A stretch of 64,000 nucleotides of DNA from contig NZ_RDQF01000008.1 in NCBI RefSeq assembly GCF_004114425.1, forward strand, positions 1-64,000, given 5' to 3'. The notes beneath the pieces are model-generated. The model did not search any database, had not been told where the DNA came from, and saw nothing but the letters and a program-made list of their open reading frames with translations. Below are positions 7,675 through 16,692 of this stretch, one piece after another (the first letter of the stretch is position 1; every line of letters starts with the position of its first letter). Position numbers and translations under genes: made by a program. The DNA comes from Bradyrhizobium vignae (lineage in GTDB: Bacteria > Pseudomonadota > Alphaproteobacteria > Rhizobiales > Xanthobacteraceae).

Positions 7675-7734
7675 TCCTAATTATAGGACTGGCAGGTCAT
7701 TCTTGTCCAATAAATTCGCAGAAGACGCATAGAT

Positions 7735-7751
7735 TGTCCGAAAAGTGGACA
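7735..7751. promoter_or_regulatory. Palindromic operator candidate between IclR gene and membrane protein gene
   Basis: TGTCC-GAAAAGT-GGACA, a perfect 5+5 inverted repeat with a 7-base spacer, in the divergent intergenic region. A related half-site TTGTCCAA lies at 7703-7710. IclR regulators bind palindromes of about this size, so it is a plausible autoregulatory site. Confidence 0.4.
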
Positions 7752-7887
7752 GAGGCTTGCATTTCACCATTCCGCTGGAGGACGCGCTTGACCGACCGAC
7801 CACACAAATTGTTGTCGTGATTGCATGTCGTCTTGTGACAGGATTATTACGACGGCATGTCAGGTCGATGATTTTGCGGAGCGGTTC

Positions 7888-8730
7888 ATGTTGCAGTGGC
7901 AGGCGCGGTCAAATCCCCTCGCGTGGTGGTGGGGATCCCTCACGCTTGTGAGCAGCGCCAATATTCTCGTCTGGTTCATGCTCTATCGCGAGTTCTACCC
8001 GACACCTTCGGCCAGCCTCAGTGGCGGCTCGGATATCGGGCTGATGTTCCTGCTGTGCGCCGGCTATGTGTTCGGCTGCGCCTTCCGTTCGGTGCTGCCG
8101 CGCGCCGACGTGCAGCGCATCTGCCTGTTCGACACCTGGCTCTCCAGCGTCTTCGTCGGACGCTCGGTTGCGACCGTGGCCGAGGTGTGCTTCGCCGCGC
8201 AATGGGCGATCATCCTGCATCAGCTCGGCACCATGACCGGCGCGGAGACGGCGGTGAACATCGCGCTCGTGATCGTGCCCATCATCATCATCGCCGAGTG
8301 CTTCTCCTGGTACGCTGTGGTCACCACCAATTATCTCTACAACGCGATCGAGAATTCGCTGTGGGCGGTGACCTTCTTCCTCGCCGGCATCGCTCTGTGC
8401 CGCCTGATGCCGGAATTCCAGGGCGTGGTGCGCTGGGCGCTGATCGCTGGCATCGTCGGGATTGCCTGCTTTCTCGCCTTCCTCGTCACCGTCGACGTGC
8501 CGATGTATCTCAGCCGCTGGCGGGCAGGGCATCAAGAGGGCAACAAATTCCTCGGGCTCGTCGAAGGCCTGCACGACGTCGCGACACGTTGGGTGGTGAC
8601 CCACGACATCGCGCATTGGAAGGGCGAGCTGACCTGGATGTTCCTCTATTTCAGCGCCGCCGTCTGGTCGAGCCTCGCGCTCTGCGCACTCTATGCCATG
8701 GAAGGCTATCTGGCGCGTTATCTCGCCTGA
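7888..8730 (+). CDS. Polytopic inner-membrane protein of unknown function
   Basis: 280 residues from ATG at 7888; an in-frame start at 7825 would add 21. About seven hydrophobic helices are visible: near 14-32, 48-66, 108-125, 128-150, 155-172, 180-205 and a last one near 255-275. Conserved-looking polar residues in the loops (CAFRSVLPRADVQR, FDTWLSS, TRWVVTHDIAHWKGE) suggest a defined function, possibly with the His/Asp cluster near 235-245. I do not recognise the family. It is divergent from the IclR regulator and may be its target. Confidence 0.7.
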   Translation: MLQWQARSNPLAWWWGSLTLVSSANILVWFMLYREFYPTPSASLSGGSDIGLMFLLCAGYVFGCAFRSVLPRADVQRICLFDTWLSSVFVGRSVATVAEVCFAAQWAIILHQLGTMTGAETAVNIALVIVPIIIIAECFSWYAVVTTNYLYNAIENSLWAVTFFLAGIALCRLMPEFQGVVRWALIAGIVGIACFLAFLVTVDVPMYLSRWRAGHQEGNKFLGLVEGLHDVATRWVVTHDIAHWKGELTWMFLYFSAAVWSSLALCALYAMEGYLARYLA

Positions 8731-8795
8731 CGGTCAGATTCGTGTTTGACGCGTTTTCTTGACGCGAACCGGCATCCACTGCGCTTGAAAACGCT

Positions 8796-10007
8796 TTACT
8801 TGCCGACCAGGCTGCATTTGCTACGATCGAGCGGACGAAAGGCTTGGTCCGGCGGGATCGTCGCGACCAGCTTGACGAAGTCCCACGGGCCCCTGGATTC
8901 CTCCGGAGTCTTGACCTGCACCAGATAGAGATCGTGCACCATGCGTTGGTCCTCGCGAATGCGGCCGTTAGTGGTGTAGGCGTCAGATACCGGCATCGCC
9001 CTCATTTTGGCCATCACGACAGGGCCCTCGTCGGAATCGATGTCCTTCACGGCTTGCAGATAGTGGCGCACGGCGGAATAGACGCCGGCCTGGATCTGCG
9101 ACGGCATCGCCTTGCGGCGAGCATAGAACGCATCGGAGAATTTCCGGGCTGCCGGCGAGACATCCTCGAAGAACGAGGTGACGATGAGATCACCGCGCGT
9201 GGCCTTCAGGCCCACGGCCTCGATGTCAACGTTCTGGAACGACATCGGCACAATCTTCATGCCTTGATCGGCGAGCCCGAACTCCTCGGCCTGCTTGATC
9301 GCGGTTGCGTTATCGCCGGCAACGTTGATGGCCAGGATCTTGGCGCCCGACGACTGTGCCTGGAGCAGGAATGAGCTGTAATCGGGCGTGCCGAGCTGCG
9401 CTTTGACGCTGCCGGCGACCTTGCCGCCGAGCGCGGCGATGCGGTCGCGCGCGGTCGCCTCGATCGAATGGCCGAAGGCGTAGTCGCCGGTGATGAAGAA
9501 CCAGGGCTCCTTGCTGGTCTGCATGATGCCGGAGACCACGGCGGTCGCCGTGGAATAGGCGTCCTGGGTCCATTGCACGCTGGTTGGGGCGCACGCTTCG
9601 TCAGTCAGCTGGTTCGCGCCGGCGCCGGAGACGAGGAATATCTTGCCGTTGCCGCGCACCAGCTCTTGCACCGCAAGTGCCGCGCCGGAGCTGCCGCCAT
9701 CGGCGATTGCCTGAACCCCGTCGCTGAACCACTTGCGCGCGAGGGATGCGGCGAGATCCGGCTTGTTCTGGTGATCGGCCTGCAAAATCTCGATTGGCTT
9801 GCCCTTGATCTTGCCGCCGAACTCCTCCGCGGCCATCCGCGCCGCTTCGACCGAGCCCGGGCCCATGGCGGTCGCGAACACGCCGTTCATGTCGGTGAGG
9901 ACGCCGATGCGGATGGCGTCGCCCTTGATCTCGGCCCGCGCAGCGGAGCCCGCGAGAGCGAGTGTAATCAGCAGGATTGCGGGGGAGGTGGTGCGGGTCG
10001 TGCCCAT
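8796..10007 (-). CDS. ABC transporter substrate-binding protein, branched-chain amino acid type
   Basis: 403 residues. Signal peptide 1-25 (ILLITLALAGSAARA-E), then a Peripla_BP_6/LivK-type fold starting IRIGVLTDMNGVFATAMGPG with VEAARMAAEEFGGKIKGKPI. This class feeds Liv-type ABC importers, and in Rhizobiales many members bind aromatic acids. No permease or ATPase gene lies next to it. It is the last gene of a minus-strand run with an FAH-family enzyme and a flavin hydroxylase, so uptake of an aromatic or phenylpropanoid substrate is a reasonable inference. It would have to share a transporter encoded elsewhere. Confidence 0.85.
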   Translation of the reverse strand: MGTTRTTSPAILLITLALAGSAARAEIKGDAIRIGVLTDMNGVFATAMGPGSVEAARMAAEEFGGKIKGKPIEILQADHQNKPDLAASLARKWFSDGVQAIADGGSSGAALAVQELVRGNGKIFLVSGAGANQLTDEACAPTSVQWTQDAYSTATAVVSGIMQTSKEPWFFITGDYAFGHSIEATARDRIAALGGKVAGSVKAQLGTPDYSSFLLQAQSSGAKILAINVAGDNATAIKQAEEFGLADQGMKIVPMSFQNVDIEAVGLKATRGDLIVTSFFEDVSPAARKFSDAFYARRKAMPSQIQAGVYSAVRHYLQAVKDIDSDEGPVVMAKMRAMPVSDAYTTNGRIREDQRMVHDLYLVQVKTPEESRGPWDFVKLVATIPPDQAFRPLDRSKCSLVGK

Positions 10008-10022
10008 GGCGTTTCCTTAAGT

Positions 10023-10901
10023 CTATCGTTGATTGATCGGTGTTGACGGTCGAGCTGGTTCGGCGATCACCGTGTTGCGCAAGGTGCCGATGCCGGAAAT
10101 CTCGACTTCGACCGTGTCGCCGGGGCGCATCCACAGCGGCGGTGTGCGCTTGGCGCCGACACCGCCCGGCGTGCCCGTAACAATGACGTCGCCGGGCAAG
10201 AGTGGGCAGATGGTGGAGATGTAGGCGATCAGCTCGGGGATGGCGGTGATCAGGAGATCCGTCGTGGTGTCCTGCACGACGTTGCCGTTCAGCCGGGTCT
10301 GCAGGGTGAGCTTTGAAGGATCGGGAATCTCGTCCGTCGTCACCAGCCACGGACCGAAACTGCCGCTGTCGGCAAAGGTCTTGCCGGCGAGGAATTGACT
10401 GGTGTGGCGCTGCCAGTCGCGGATGCTGCCTTCGTTGTAGCAGGAATAGCCGGCGACGTAGTCGAACGCGCGGTCGGCCGGAATGTGACGGCCCGCCTTG
10501 CCGATCACGAGCGCGAGTTCGCCTTCATAGTCGAAGTCGTCGCTCACTTTCGGCTTCACAATGGGCTGGAAATGGCCGACCTGGCTACAGGCGAAGCGGG
10601 CAAACAGGGCCGGCTTTTCGGTGATGGTACGGCCGGTCTCGGCCACGTGATCGCGATAGTTGAGGCCAACGCAGATGATCTTGCCGGGATCGGGGATCAC
10701 CGGCGCGAAGCTGATCTTGTCGAGCGAATGATCGGGCGCCACGGAGACGGCCAGCCTTGCCGCCTCGGCGAGGCGTCCGGCTTCGAGCAGCTGCCGCAGC
10801 GTGCTGCAGGCCGGCATGCGGGCGCCGAGATCGACGACGCCATTGTCCTTGAGGGCTCCGAAGGAGGCGCGTCCGTCGGCGATGAATGAGAGCAGCTTCA
10901 T
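10023..10901 (-). CDS. Fumarylacetoacetate hydrolase-family protein
   Basis: 292 residues. An N-terminal lid (1-65) precedes the FAH fold. The family signature ICVGLNYRDHVAETG is near 78-92. Acidic metal ligands lie in DFDYEGELALVIGK, the segment YNEGSIRDWQRHTSQFLAGK follows, and the closing motif is GDVIVTGTPGGVG. Members cleave or hydrate/decarboxylate beta-diketo acids with a divalent metal. Placed between a phenylpropionate-type hydroxylase and a binding protein, it could hydrolyse or process the ring-fission product made by the dioxygenase at 13457-14440. Which reaction is not decided by sequence. Confidence 0.85.
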   Translation of the reverse strand: MKLLSFIADGRASFGALKDNGVVDLGARMPACSTLRQLLEAGRLAEAARLAVSVAPDHSLDKISFAPVIPDPGKIICVGLNYRDHVAETGRTITEKPALFARFACSQVGHFQPIVKPKVSDDFDYEGELALVIGKAGRHIPADRAFDYVAGYSCYNEGSIRDWQRHTSQFLAGKTFADSGSFGPWLVTTDEIPDPSKLTLQTRLNGNVVQDTTTDLLITAIPELIAYISTICPLLPGDVIVTGTPGGVGAKRTPPLWMRPGDTVEVEISGIGTLRNTVIAEPARPSTPINQR

Positions 10902-10922
10902 GAGATGTCCTTGTGGGTTCGA

Positions 10923-12446
10923 TCAGGCCGCGGACGGCGTCTGGGCTGAAGGAATTTGGGTTTCAGGAATGACCGCGGCGGCGAGCCGCTCGAGCTCGGT
11001 CTCGTTGCGGGCGGTGCCGCGGATGTAGCGGTCGGGACGAACCAGTGCGGCGATGATGCCGCGTTCGCGCAGCCAGGGTCCGATGCCTTCGGCATCGTCA
11101 CTGGTGAGGATCTCGATCCCGGCCTGCGACAGCGCCAGGTGCGACGGCAGTGCGGCCGCGGTCTCGACAAGCAACACATGATGGTAGCCGGTCCGGTCGT
11201 CGCTGCGGCGCTCGTCGCCGAGCATGAATTGCGGTGCGAGATGTCCGGCGAGCGGCAGGTCGCCGAAAGCGAGTCCGGGGCCGAGCAGCGGCTTCTTCAC
11301 TTCCAGCCTGACCGGCGCGTTCTCGCGCGCTTGTCCGGCTGCAAGGCCGGCCTCGATCGCCTTGGTGTTGATGACACCGCCGAGGCGAATGGCGAGCTCG
11401 ATGAACTCGCGCACGTGCGGCAGCCGTTCGCTCTGATAGGTGTCGAGGAGATCGGAGCTCGCTTCGCCGCGGATGACGCCGGCGAGCTTCCAGGCGAGGT
11501 TGGCGGCATCGCGGATGCCGGCGCACATGCCCTGGCCGAGGAAGGGCGGGGTCTGGTGCGCGGAATCGCCGGCAAGCAGCAGCCGGTCGTTGCGCCATTG
11601 CTGAGCGATGACGGAATGAAACGTGTAGACCGCGGCGCGCTCGAGTTCGGCATCGTCGGGGGTGACCCAGCGCGACAGCAGCTCCCAGACCTTTGCCGGC
11701 TGCGCCACCTCCTGGGAATCCTCATGCGGGAGCACGGTGATCTCCCAGCGCCGTCGCGTGCCGGTGCCGCGCACGTAGGTTGCCGGCCGCCGGGGATCGC
11801 AATGCTGGAGGCTGTAGTCGCCGAGGTCATCGCGCGTCCGCTTGAGCAGGACGTCGATCACGAGCCAGCGCTCGTGGAAGCCGAGATCGTCCATCCCCGA
11901 GCCGATGAAGCGGCGAACGAGAGAACGGGCGCCGTCGCAGCCGATCACGTAACCGGCGCGGATATCGCTGAGCCTCCCGTTGGAGAGGTCCTCGTAGCGA
12001 ACGCGCACGCCGGCCGCGTCCTGGTCCAGCGCGAACACGTCGCAGCGGCTGCGCAAGGTGACGTGCGGCCAGCGGGCGAGGCCGGCGATCAGCACGTCCT
12101 CCAGATCGGGCTGGTGGAAGCGGTAGCTGAGATGCCAGCCCATCGGCGTCAGCGTCTGCGGACGGGACCAATCCAGCAGCATGCGGCCGGCTGCATCGAG
12201 AAAGAGCATGCCGGGACTGAGAATGACATGCGGCAGGATCGCATCGGCAAGCCCGATGGTCTGGAACACGCGCATGCATTCATCATCGAAATGCACCGCG
12301 CGCGGCAAATGATAGGTGCGCGCCTCGCGCTCCAGCACCAGCGTCCGCACGCCGCACAGGCCGAGCAGGTTGGCGAGCGTGGCGCCCACCGGGCCGCGGC
12401 CGACGATGACGACGTCAAACTCTTCAGGGGCGGATTTATCTTGCAT
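10923..12446 (-). CDS. FAD-dependent aromatic hydroxylase, MhpA-like
   Basis: 507 residues. FAD-binding GxGxxG is at 14-19 (VIVGRGPVGATLANLLG), the DG motif is YVIGCDGARSLVRRFIG near 165, and the GD motif is LLLAGDSAHQTPPFLGQGMC near 285, followed by the RDAANLAWKL helix. A thioredoxin-like C-terminal domain completes the class A flavoprotein monooxygenase layout. E. coli MhpA (3-(3-hydroxyphenyl)propionate hydroxylase) is about 550 residues and is the closest type I can name. The expected reaction is ortho-hydroxylation of a phenolic acid with NADH and O2, giving a catechol for the nearby extradiol dioxygenase. Start at 12446 (MQDKSAPEEF); the longer frame adds only a dozen residues. Confidence 0.8.
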   Translation of the reverse strand: MQDKSAPEEFDVVIVGRGPVGATLANLLGLCGVRTLVLEREARTYHLPRAVHFDDECMRVFQTIGLADAILPHVILSPGMLFLDAAGRMLLDWSRPQTLTPMGWHLSYRFHQPDLEDVLIAGLARWPHVTLRSRCDVFALDQDAAGVRVRYEDLSNGRLSDIRAGYVIGCDGARSLVRRFIGSGMDDLGFHERWLVIDVLLKRTRDDLGDYSLQHCDPRRPATYVRGTGTRRRWEITVLPHEDSQEVAQPAKVWELLSRWVTPDDAELERAAVYTFHSVIAQQWRNDRLLLAGDSAHQTPPFLGQGMCAGIRDAANLAWKLAGVIRGEASSDLLDTYQSERLPHVREFIELAIRLGGVINTKAIEAGLAAGQARENAPVRLEVKKPLLGPGLAFGDLPLAGHLAPQFMLGDERRSDDRTGYHHVLLVETAAALPSHLALSQAGIEILTSDDAEGIGPWLRERGIIAALVRPDRYIRGTARNETELERLAAAVIPETQIPSAQTPSAA

Positions 12447-12518
12447 GGGGTATCTCTTCCCCAAGCAGGGCCGGACCTTCAACGCCGGCGCGCCAACTGT
12501 CCGCCCAGCGGACGGCCT

Positions 12519-13310
12519 CTATCCCGCGACAGGGATGGCGGACGCCGTTTCCAGCAGCTGGCTCGCGAACTGCGCGACCGCTTCCTCGATCCCCAGCGCC
12601 GAGCGGATCCAGATGATTGAGATGCAGCCGAATACGCTGCCGTCCCGCACGATGGCAACGGCAATCGAAGCCGTCTTGGGATTGTATTCGCCCTCGCTGC
12701 GGATTGCGTAACCTCGCGCGGCAGTCTCGGCGATCATGCGGTCGAGCCGGCCCTGGTCGAGGAAGGGGCGGTCGTCGGCCTCATCGATGCGGCGGAGGTG
12801 ATTGATGATGAGATCGCGTTCGCGCGCAGGGCACGCGGCGAGATAGGCGCGGCCCGCAGACGTGCGCAGCATCGGCAGGCGCTTGCCGATCATGCCGCGA
12901 TCGATCGAGAGCGGGCTGCGCGAATGCGTGGTCTCCTGCACGACCATCGCCGCGTTCTCATAGGTGGAGAGATCGACCGGCCAGACCAGTTTCTTGCTAA
13001 GATCGGCGAGATAAGGTGCCGCCGCCTGGCAGATCACCACTCCGGGATCATAGCCGTCGCCGAGGCTCAGCGCGCGCCGGGTGACTCGAAATCGGTCATC
13101 GCTGGCGCTGCGGGCGATATACCCGAGTTCCTCCAGGGTTTCGAGCAGGCGGTAGACGGTGGGTCGGGGCAGGTCGAGCGCGCGGGCAACGTCGCCGGCG
13201 CGGATGCCGCCGGAGCGGTTGACCTCGTGCAGCACGTCGAGCCCGCGCTTGAAGGCGCGGACGCCCTCGGATTGCCGCGGCTGGCCGTTCCGCGTCCGCA
13301 CCTTGGACAC
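12519..13310 (-). CDS. IclR-family regulator of the aromatic cluster, MhpR-like
   Basis: 263 residues. Winged helix at about 20-85: AFKRGLDVLHEVNRSGGIRA, then ALDLPRPTVYRLLETLEELG. The IclR effector domain follows at 95-255, with RTSAGRAYLAACPARERD. E. coli MhpR, the activator of phenylpropionate degradation, belongs to the same family. The gene sits directly upstream of the hydroxylase in the same direction and is divergent from the dioxygenase, with 146 bases between starts, so it is placed to control both arms of the cluster. The activating ligand is probably the aromatic substrate, by analogy. Confidence 0.8.
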   Translation of the reverse strand: MSKVRTRNGQPRQSEGVRAFKRGLDVLHEVNRSGGIRAGDVARALDLPRPTVYRLLETLEELGYIARSASDDRFRVTRRALSLGDGYDPGVVICQAAAPYLADLSKKLVWPVDLSTYENAAMVVQETTHSRSPLSIDRGMIGKRLPMLRTSAGRAYLAACPARERDLIINHLRRIDEADDRPFLDQGRLDRMIAETAARGYAIRSEGEYNPKTASIAVAIVRDGSVFGCISIIWIRSALGIEEAVAQFASQLLETASAIPVAG

Positions 13311-13456
13311 CTTGTATTTCCTCCCTTGTGGCGCACGGCTGCGCGATTATCGTCTTCGAGCGCGAAGCGATTGCGGGGACGTTACCGTAGGATCGTGCGC
13401 GGCCGGTATCAAGCTCGCCGCAGTGCAGCGGGTGCGATGCCCTTGGGAGAACGTCG

Positions 13457-14440
13457 ATGGAAATCACCGCGCTCGGCTATATCGGGATCAACTCGTCGCA
13501 GCTCGACCAATGGAGCCGGATGGCGACCGGGCTGCTCGGCATGCAGCAGGTCGATCGCGGCGGCAGGATGCGCGCCTTCCGCATGGACGACCGCAAGCAG
13601 CGGCTGATCGTCGACGGCAGCAGCGATGCGGGGCTGGCCGTGATGGGCTGGGAGGTGCCGTCGACCGCTGAACTGGATCGGTTGGCGGGCCGGCTGGAAA
13701 GCCACGGCGTCAAGGTCGCGCGCGGCTCGCGCGCGCTCGCCGACGAGCGGCATGTCGCCGAGCTGATCGCGTTTGCCGATCCCGCCGACAACCGGCTGGA
13801 AGCCTTTTGCCGGCCGGAGCTTGCGAGCGAGCCGTTTAGGCCGGGCCGGCCGATCTCGGGTTTCCGCACCGGAGCGCTTGGCATGGGGCATGTCGTGCTC
13901 AACGTCGAGGACGTCGAGCCGCTGTTGCCGTTCTATCGCGACGTGCTCGGCTTTCACGTGTCCGATTTTGGGCTGAAGCCTTACGGGCTTTATTTCTTCC
14001 ACGTTAATGGCCGCCACCACTCCTTTGCGATGGTCGGCTCGGGACGGAAGGCGATGCATCACTTCATGGTCGAGCTCGGCAGCCTCGATGATGTCGGGCA
14101 GGGCTACGACCTCGCGCAAATGGACGAGGGGCGCATCGCCTACACGCTGGGTCGGCACACCAATGACCACATGACCTCGTTCTACGTAAATACGCCGTCC
14201 GGCTTCTTCATCGAATACGGCTGGGGCGGACGCGTCATCAATCCCGAGACCTGGCAGCCGCACGAGACCTTTGATGGGCCCTCCCTGTGGGGCCACGAGC
14301 GGCTCCATATGCCCGAAGAGCAGCGCAAGCGATTGCGCGACATGCGACTCGATGCGGCCGCGCGCGGCGTGCGCGTCGCCGACCCGCGCGTGCCACCTCT
14401 GAATTGCGCATGGCTGGATTCGGTGATCGCACGCGAATGA
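13457..14440 (+). CDS. Type I extradiol (ring-cleaving) dioxygenase, VOC fold
   Basis: 327 residues with two vicinal-oxygen-chelate repeats. Only the C-terminal repeat carries metal ligands: H145 (MGHVVLNVEDV), a His at 201/202 (MHHFMVELGS) and E253 (FFIEYGW), which align with His146, His210 and Glu260 of BphC. The nearby GRHHSFAM and HTNDHMTSFY segments supply the second-shell histidines, and Y254 follows the Glu. It should cleave a catechol meta to its hydroxyls with Fe(II) and O2. Next to an MhpA-like hydroxylase and an MhpR-like regulator, a 2,3-dihydroxyphenylpropionate-type substrate is likely but not proven. Confidence 0.85.
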   Translation: MEITALGYIGINSSQLDQWSRMATGLLGMQQVDRGGRMRAFRMDDRKQRLIVDGSSDAGLAVMGWEVPSTAELDRLAGRLESHGVKVARGSRALADERHVAELIAFADPADNRLEAFCRPELASEPFRPGRPISGFRTGALGMGHVVLNVEDVEPLLPFYRDVLGFHVSDFGLKPYGLYFFHVNGRHHSFAMVGSGRKAMHHFMVELGSLDDVGQGYDLAQMDEGRIAYTLGRHTNDHMTSFYVNTPSGFFIEYGWGGRVINPETWQPHETFDGPSLWGHERLHMPEEQRKRLRDMRLDAAARGVRVADPRVPPLNCAWLDSVIARE

Positions 14441-14456
14441 TCTGCGGCAGCACGGC

Positions 14457-15119
14457 TCAGGCCTCGCCGAGATCGACCTGCGTCAGCAATCCCTGGCGCA
14501 GCGCGAGCCGGACCAGCTCGATGTCGGAGCCGACGCCGAGCTTGTCCTTGATCAGGGAATGCAGGTTCGCCACCGTCTTCGGGCTGACATGCAGCGTCTC
14601 GGCGATCTCCTCCGTCGTGTTCTCGGCGAGCAGCAGCCGCAGCACTTCGAATTCGCGCGGCGTCAGCACGTCGGCGGCCGAGCTCTCGCCGCTGATGCGG
14701 CTGAGCGCGAGCTCGTGGTCGATGTCGGGACTGATGGCGATCTTGCCGGCGAGCACGTCCTTCACCGCGCGCACGAGCGTCTCGGGCGGACTGGTCTTGG
14801 TGACGTAGCCCCTTGCACCGGCGCGGATCGCCTGCACGGCAAAGCCGGCATTCTCATGCATGGTGAAGATGAGGATGCGCGCCGCCTTGTCCCACTGCCT
14901 GATCCGCCTGACGGCCTCGATGCCGCCGATGCCGGGCATGCTGAGGTCCATGATGACGAGGTCGGGCGCCTCGGATTTGTACAGACGATAGGCCTCCGCA
15001 CCGTCGGCCGCCTCGGCGACGACGCGCAATCCCGGCTGCTTCTGCAGCACGGAGCGATAGCCCTCGCGGACGACGGAATGGTCGTCGACCAGCAGGATGG
15101 TCGCTTCAGTCGCGCTCAT
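14457..15119 (-). CDS. NarL/FixJ-family response regulator
   Basis: 220 residues. The receiver domain (8-125) has the acid pocket VDDH, phosphoacceptor D58 (LVIMDLSMPGIGG) and the conserved Lys in YVTKTSPPE. The LuxR-type helix-turn-helix (about 153-210) reads LTPREFEVLRLLLAENTTEE and then LHVSPKTVANLHSLIKDKLG. Its start overlaps the kinase stop by four bases (ATGA), so the two are one translation unit and a cognate pair. The pair faces away from an exported DUF-type protein gene. NarL-type pairs like this often sit beside PQQ-alcohol oxidation genes in methylotrophs and Bradyrhizobium, but no such gene lies in the window. Confidence 0.9.
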   Translation of the reverse strand: MSATEATILLVDDHSVVREGYRSVLQKQPGLRVVAEAADGAEAYRLYKSEAPDLVIMDLSMPGIGGIEAVRRIRQWDKAARILIFTMHENAGFAVQAIRAGARGYVTKTSPPETLVRAVKDVLAGKIAISPDIDHELALSRISGESSAADVLTPREFEVLRLLLAENTTEEIAETLHVSPKTVANLHSLIKDKLGVGSDIELVRLALRQGLLTQVDLGEA

Positions 15120-16498
15120 GCCGCGTGCTCCAGCGCCTGCCGATCGGCGGCCGCGAGCGGAATGAACACGCGCAGCGCCGAGCCGTCAGGGCCGGTCTCG
15201 AAGCTCAGCCGGCCGCAAAGCGCGGCGACGCGCTCGCGCATGCCGAGCAGGCCCATGCCGGATTTGACGGCAGCCTCGTTCGGCCGGCCGTCGTCCTCGA
15301 CCGCGAGCGCGATCTGGCTTTCGGACATCGTCAGATGCAGACTGACCTTCGTGGCACCGGCGTGCTTGGCCGCATTGGTGAGCGCCTCCTGCACGATGCG
15401 ATAGAGATTGGCGCTGACGGAGGCGGGCACGCTCTCGAAGGCGCCGTCGAACCGGATATCGAAGCGGGTCTGGCCGCGGCTGCGGCCGTTCCACCCCGAC
15501 ACAAGGCCTTCGAGGCTGGCAACGAGCCCGAGCTCGTCGACATCGGGGGGCCTCAATCGGAATAGTGCGCCGCGCAGCGTCTCCATCATGCCGGTCGCGG
15601 TGCGGGCAATGCTGTCGCATTCGCCCAGCAGGCCGGGACAGTCCTGTGCCGCAGTCTGGCGGGCGGACGCGGCCAGCGCCCGGATCGCAGCGAGCGATTG
15701 CCCGAACTCGTCGTGCAGCTCACGCGCGAGATGGCGGCGCTCCTCGTCCTGGAGCGCGATCAATTTACGCGTCAACTCGTTGCGTTCTGCAAGCGCGGTG
15801 TCGAGGCTTTCTGCGAGGTGGTTGAAGACGTCGCGGATGGCGGAGAGCTCGGCGAGATCGAAGGGCGGCAGCCGCGTCGTGAGGTCACCGGCGGCGATCC
15901 GCTCGAGGCCGTTGCCGATCATGCGGGTGGGGCGGAGGGCGCGGGCCAGTGCGGCATAGATCAGCCCGCAGAGCAGCGGCAGTGCGATCGCAAGCGCGAT
16001 CATCAGACGGCCGGCCTCGTGCCAGGCCTCGGCCGTCTGCACGGCCGGATCGACCGAGACCACGGTCTCGCCGAGCTTGGTGCCGCGCACGATCACCGGC
16101 CGCGCCGCCTCGCGGCCGGGGTCGAACAGGCTGCGATAGAAGGCGGCGAAGGCGTGCGGCGGCGGGCTCGCCGGGGCAGGCGCGCCACTGCAGAAGCGCT
16201 GCAGCATGTCGCCGCTCGGGCTACGGAAGCCAAGACACAGGCCCGGCGTCATCACATGGGCCGAAACCGGGTCGAGGTTCGGAAAGTCCGAGCGGGGGCT
16301 CGCCACCCACTGGATCTTGCCCTGTTGCAGCTCGAGTGTCTTCGCCACGATGGCGGCGATCCCGTCGATGCGCGCATGCGCAGCGCTATCGGCTGAAACA
16401 AGGAAATAGGCGGAGATCGCGGCGAAGCAGGCGGCCGATATCGCGGCCACGCGCAGCGTCAGACGGACCTTGAGATCGAACCTCGGGCGATTCCACAT
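15116..16498 (-). CDS. Sensor histidine kinase, NarX/HisKA_3 type
   Basis: 460 residues from ATG at 16498; the longer upstream frame has no membrane or signal logic. TM1 is at 14-36 (RVAAISAACFAAISAYFLV), followed by a periplasmic sensor of about 120 residues with two cysteines. TM2 is near 160-180, then a HAMP linker (LERIAAGDLTTRLPP), the HisKA_3 helix with the phospho-His in RRHLARELHDEFGQSL, and a HATPase_c domain (NLYRIVQEALTNAAKHAGAT, then GMGLLGMRERV). It phosphorylates the overlapping NarL-type regulator. The periplasmic ligand is unknown. Confidence 0.9.
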   Translation of the reverse strand: MWNRPRFDLKVRLTLRVAAISAACFAAISAYFLVSADSAAHARIDGIAAIVAKTLELQQGKIQWVASPRSDFPNLDPVSAHVMTPGLCLGFRSPSGDMLQRFCSGAPAPASPPPHAFAAFYRSLFDPGREAARPVIVRGTKLGETVVSVDPAVQTAEAWHEAGRLMIALAIALPLLCGLIYAALARALRPTRMIGNGLERIAAGDLTTRLPPFDLAELSAIRDVFNHLAESLDTALAERNELTRKLIALQDEERRHLARELHDEFGQSLAAIRALAASARQTAAQDCPGLLGECDSIARTATGMMETLRGALFRLRPPDVDELGLVASLEGLVSGWNGRSRGQTRFDIRFDGAFESVPASVSANLYRIVQEALTNAAKHAGATKVSLHLTMSESQIALAVEDDGRPNEAAVKSGMGLLGMRERVAALCGRLSFETGPDGSALRVFIPLAAADRQALEHAA

Positions 16499-16692
16499 CG
16501 GCTTGCACCTTGGTGCGAACGGGTTTGTCGCGCCCTCATTAAACGGCAGAACGCCAGCGGCGGGAAGCGTTCCAGCCTTACCGCGGTGCAATGTCGTGAA
16601 ATTTTCCCGGCCTTCGTCGGGACGGTCACGGCTGCACGGTGTCGGGCGACCCGTCCAGATTTGCGGGGTGCTCCATCCCATGAGGTCCGTCC

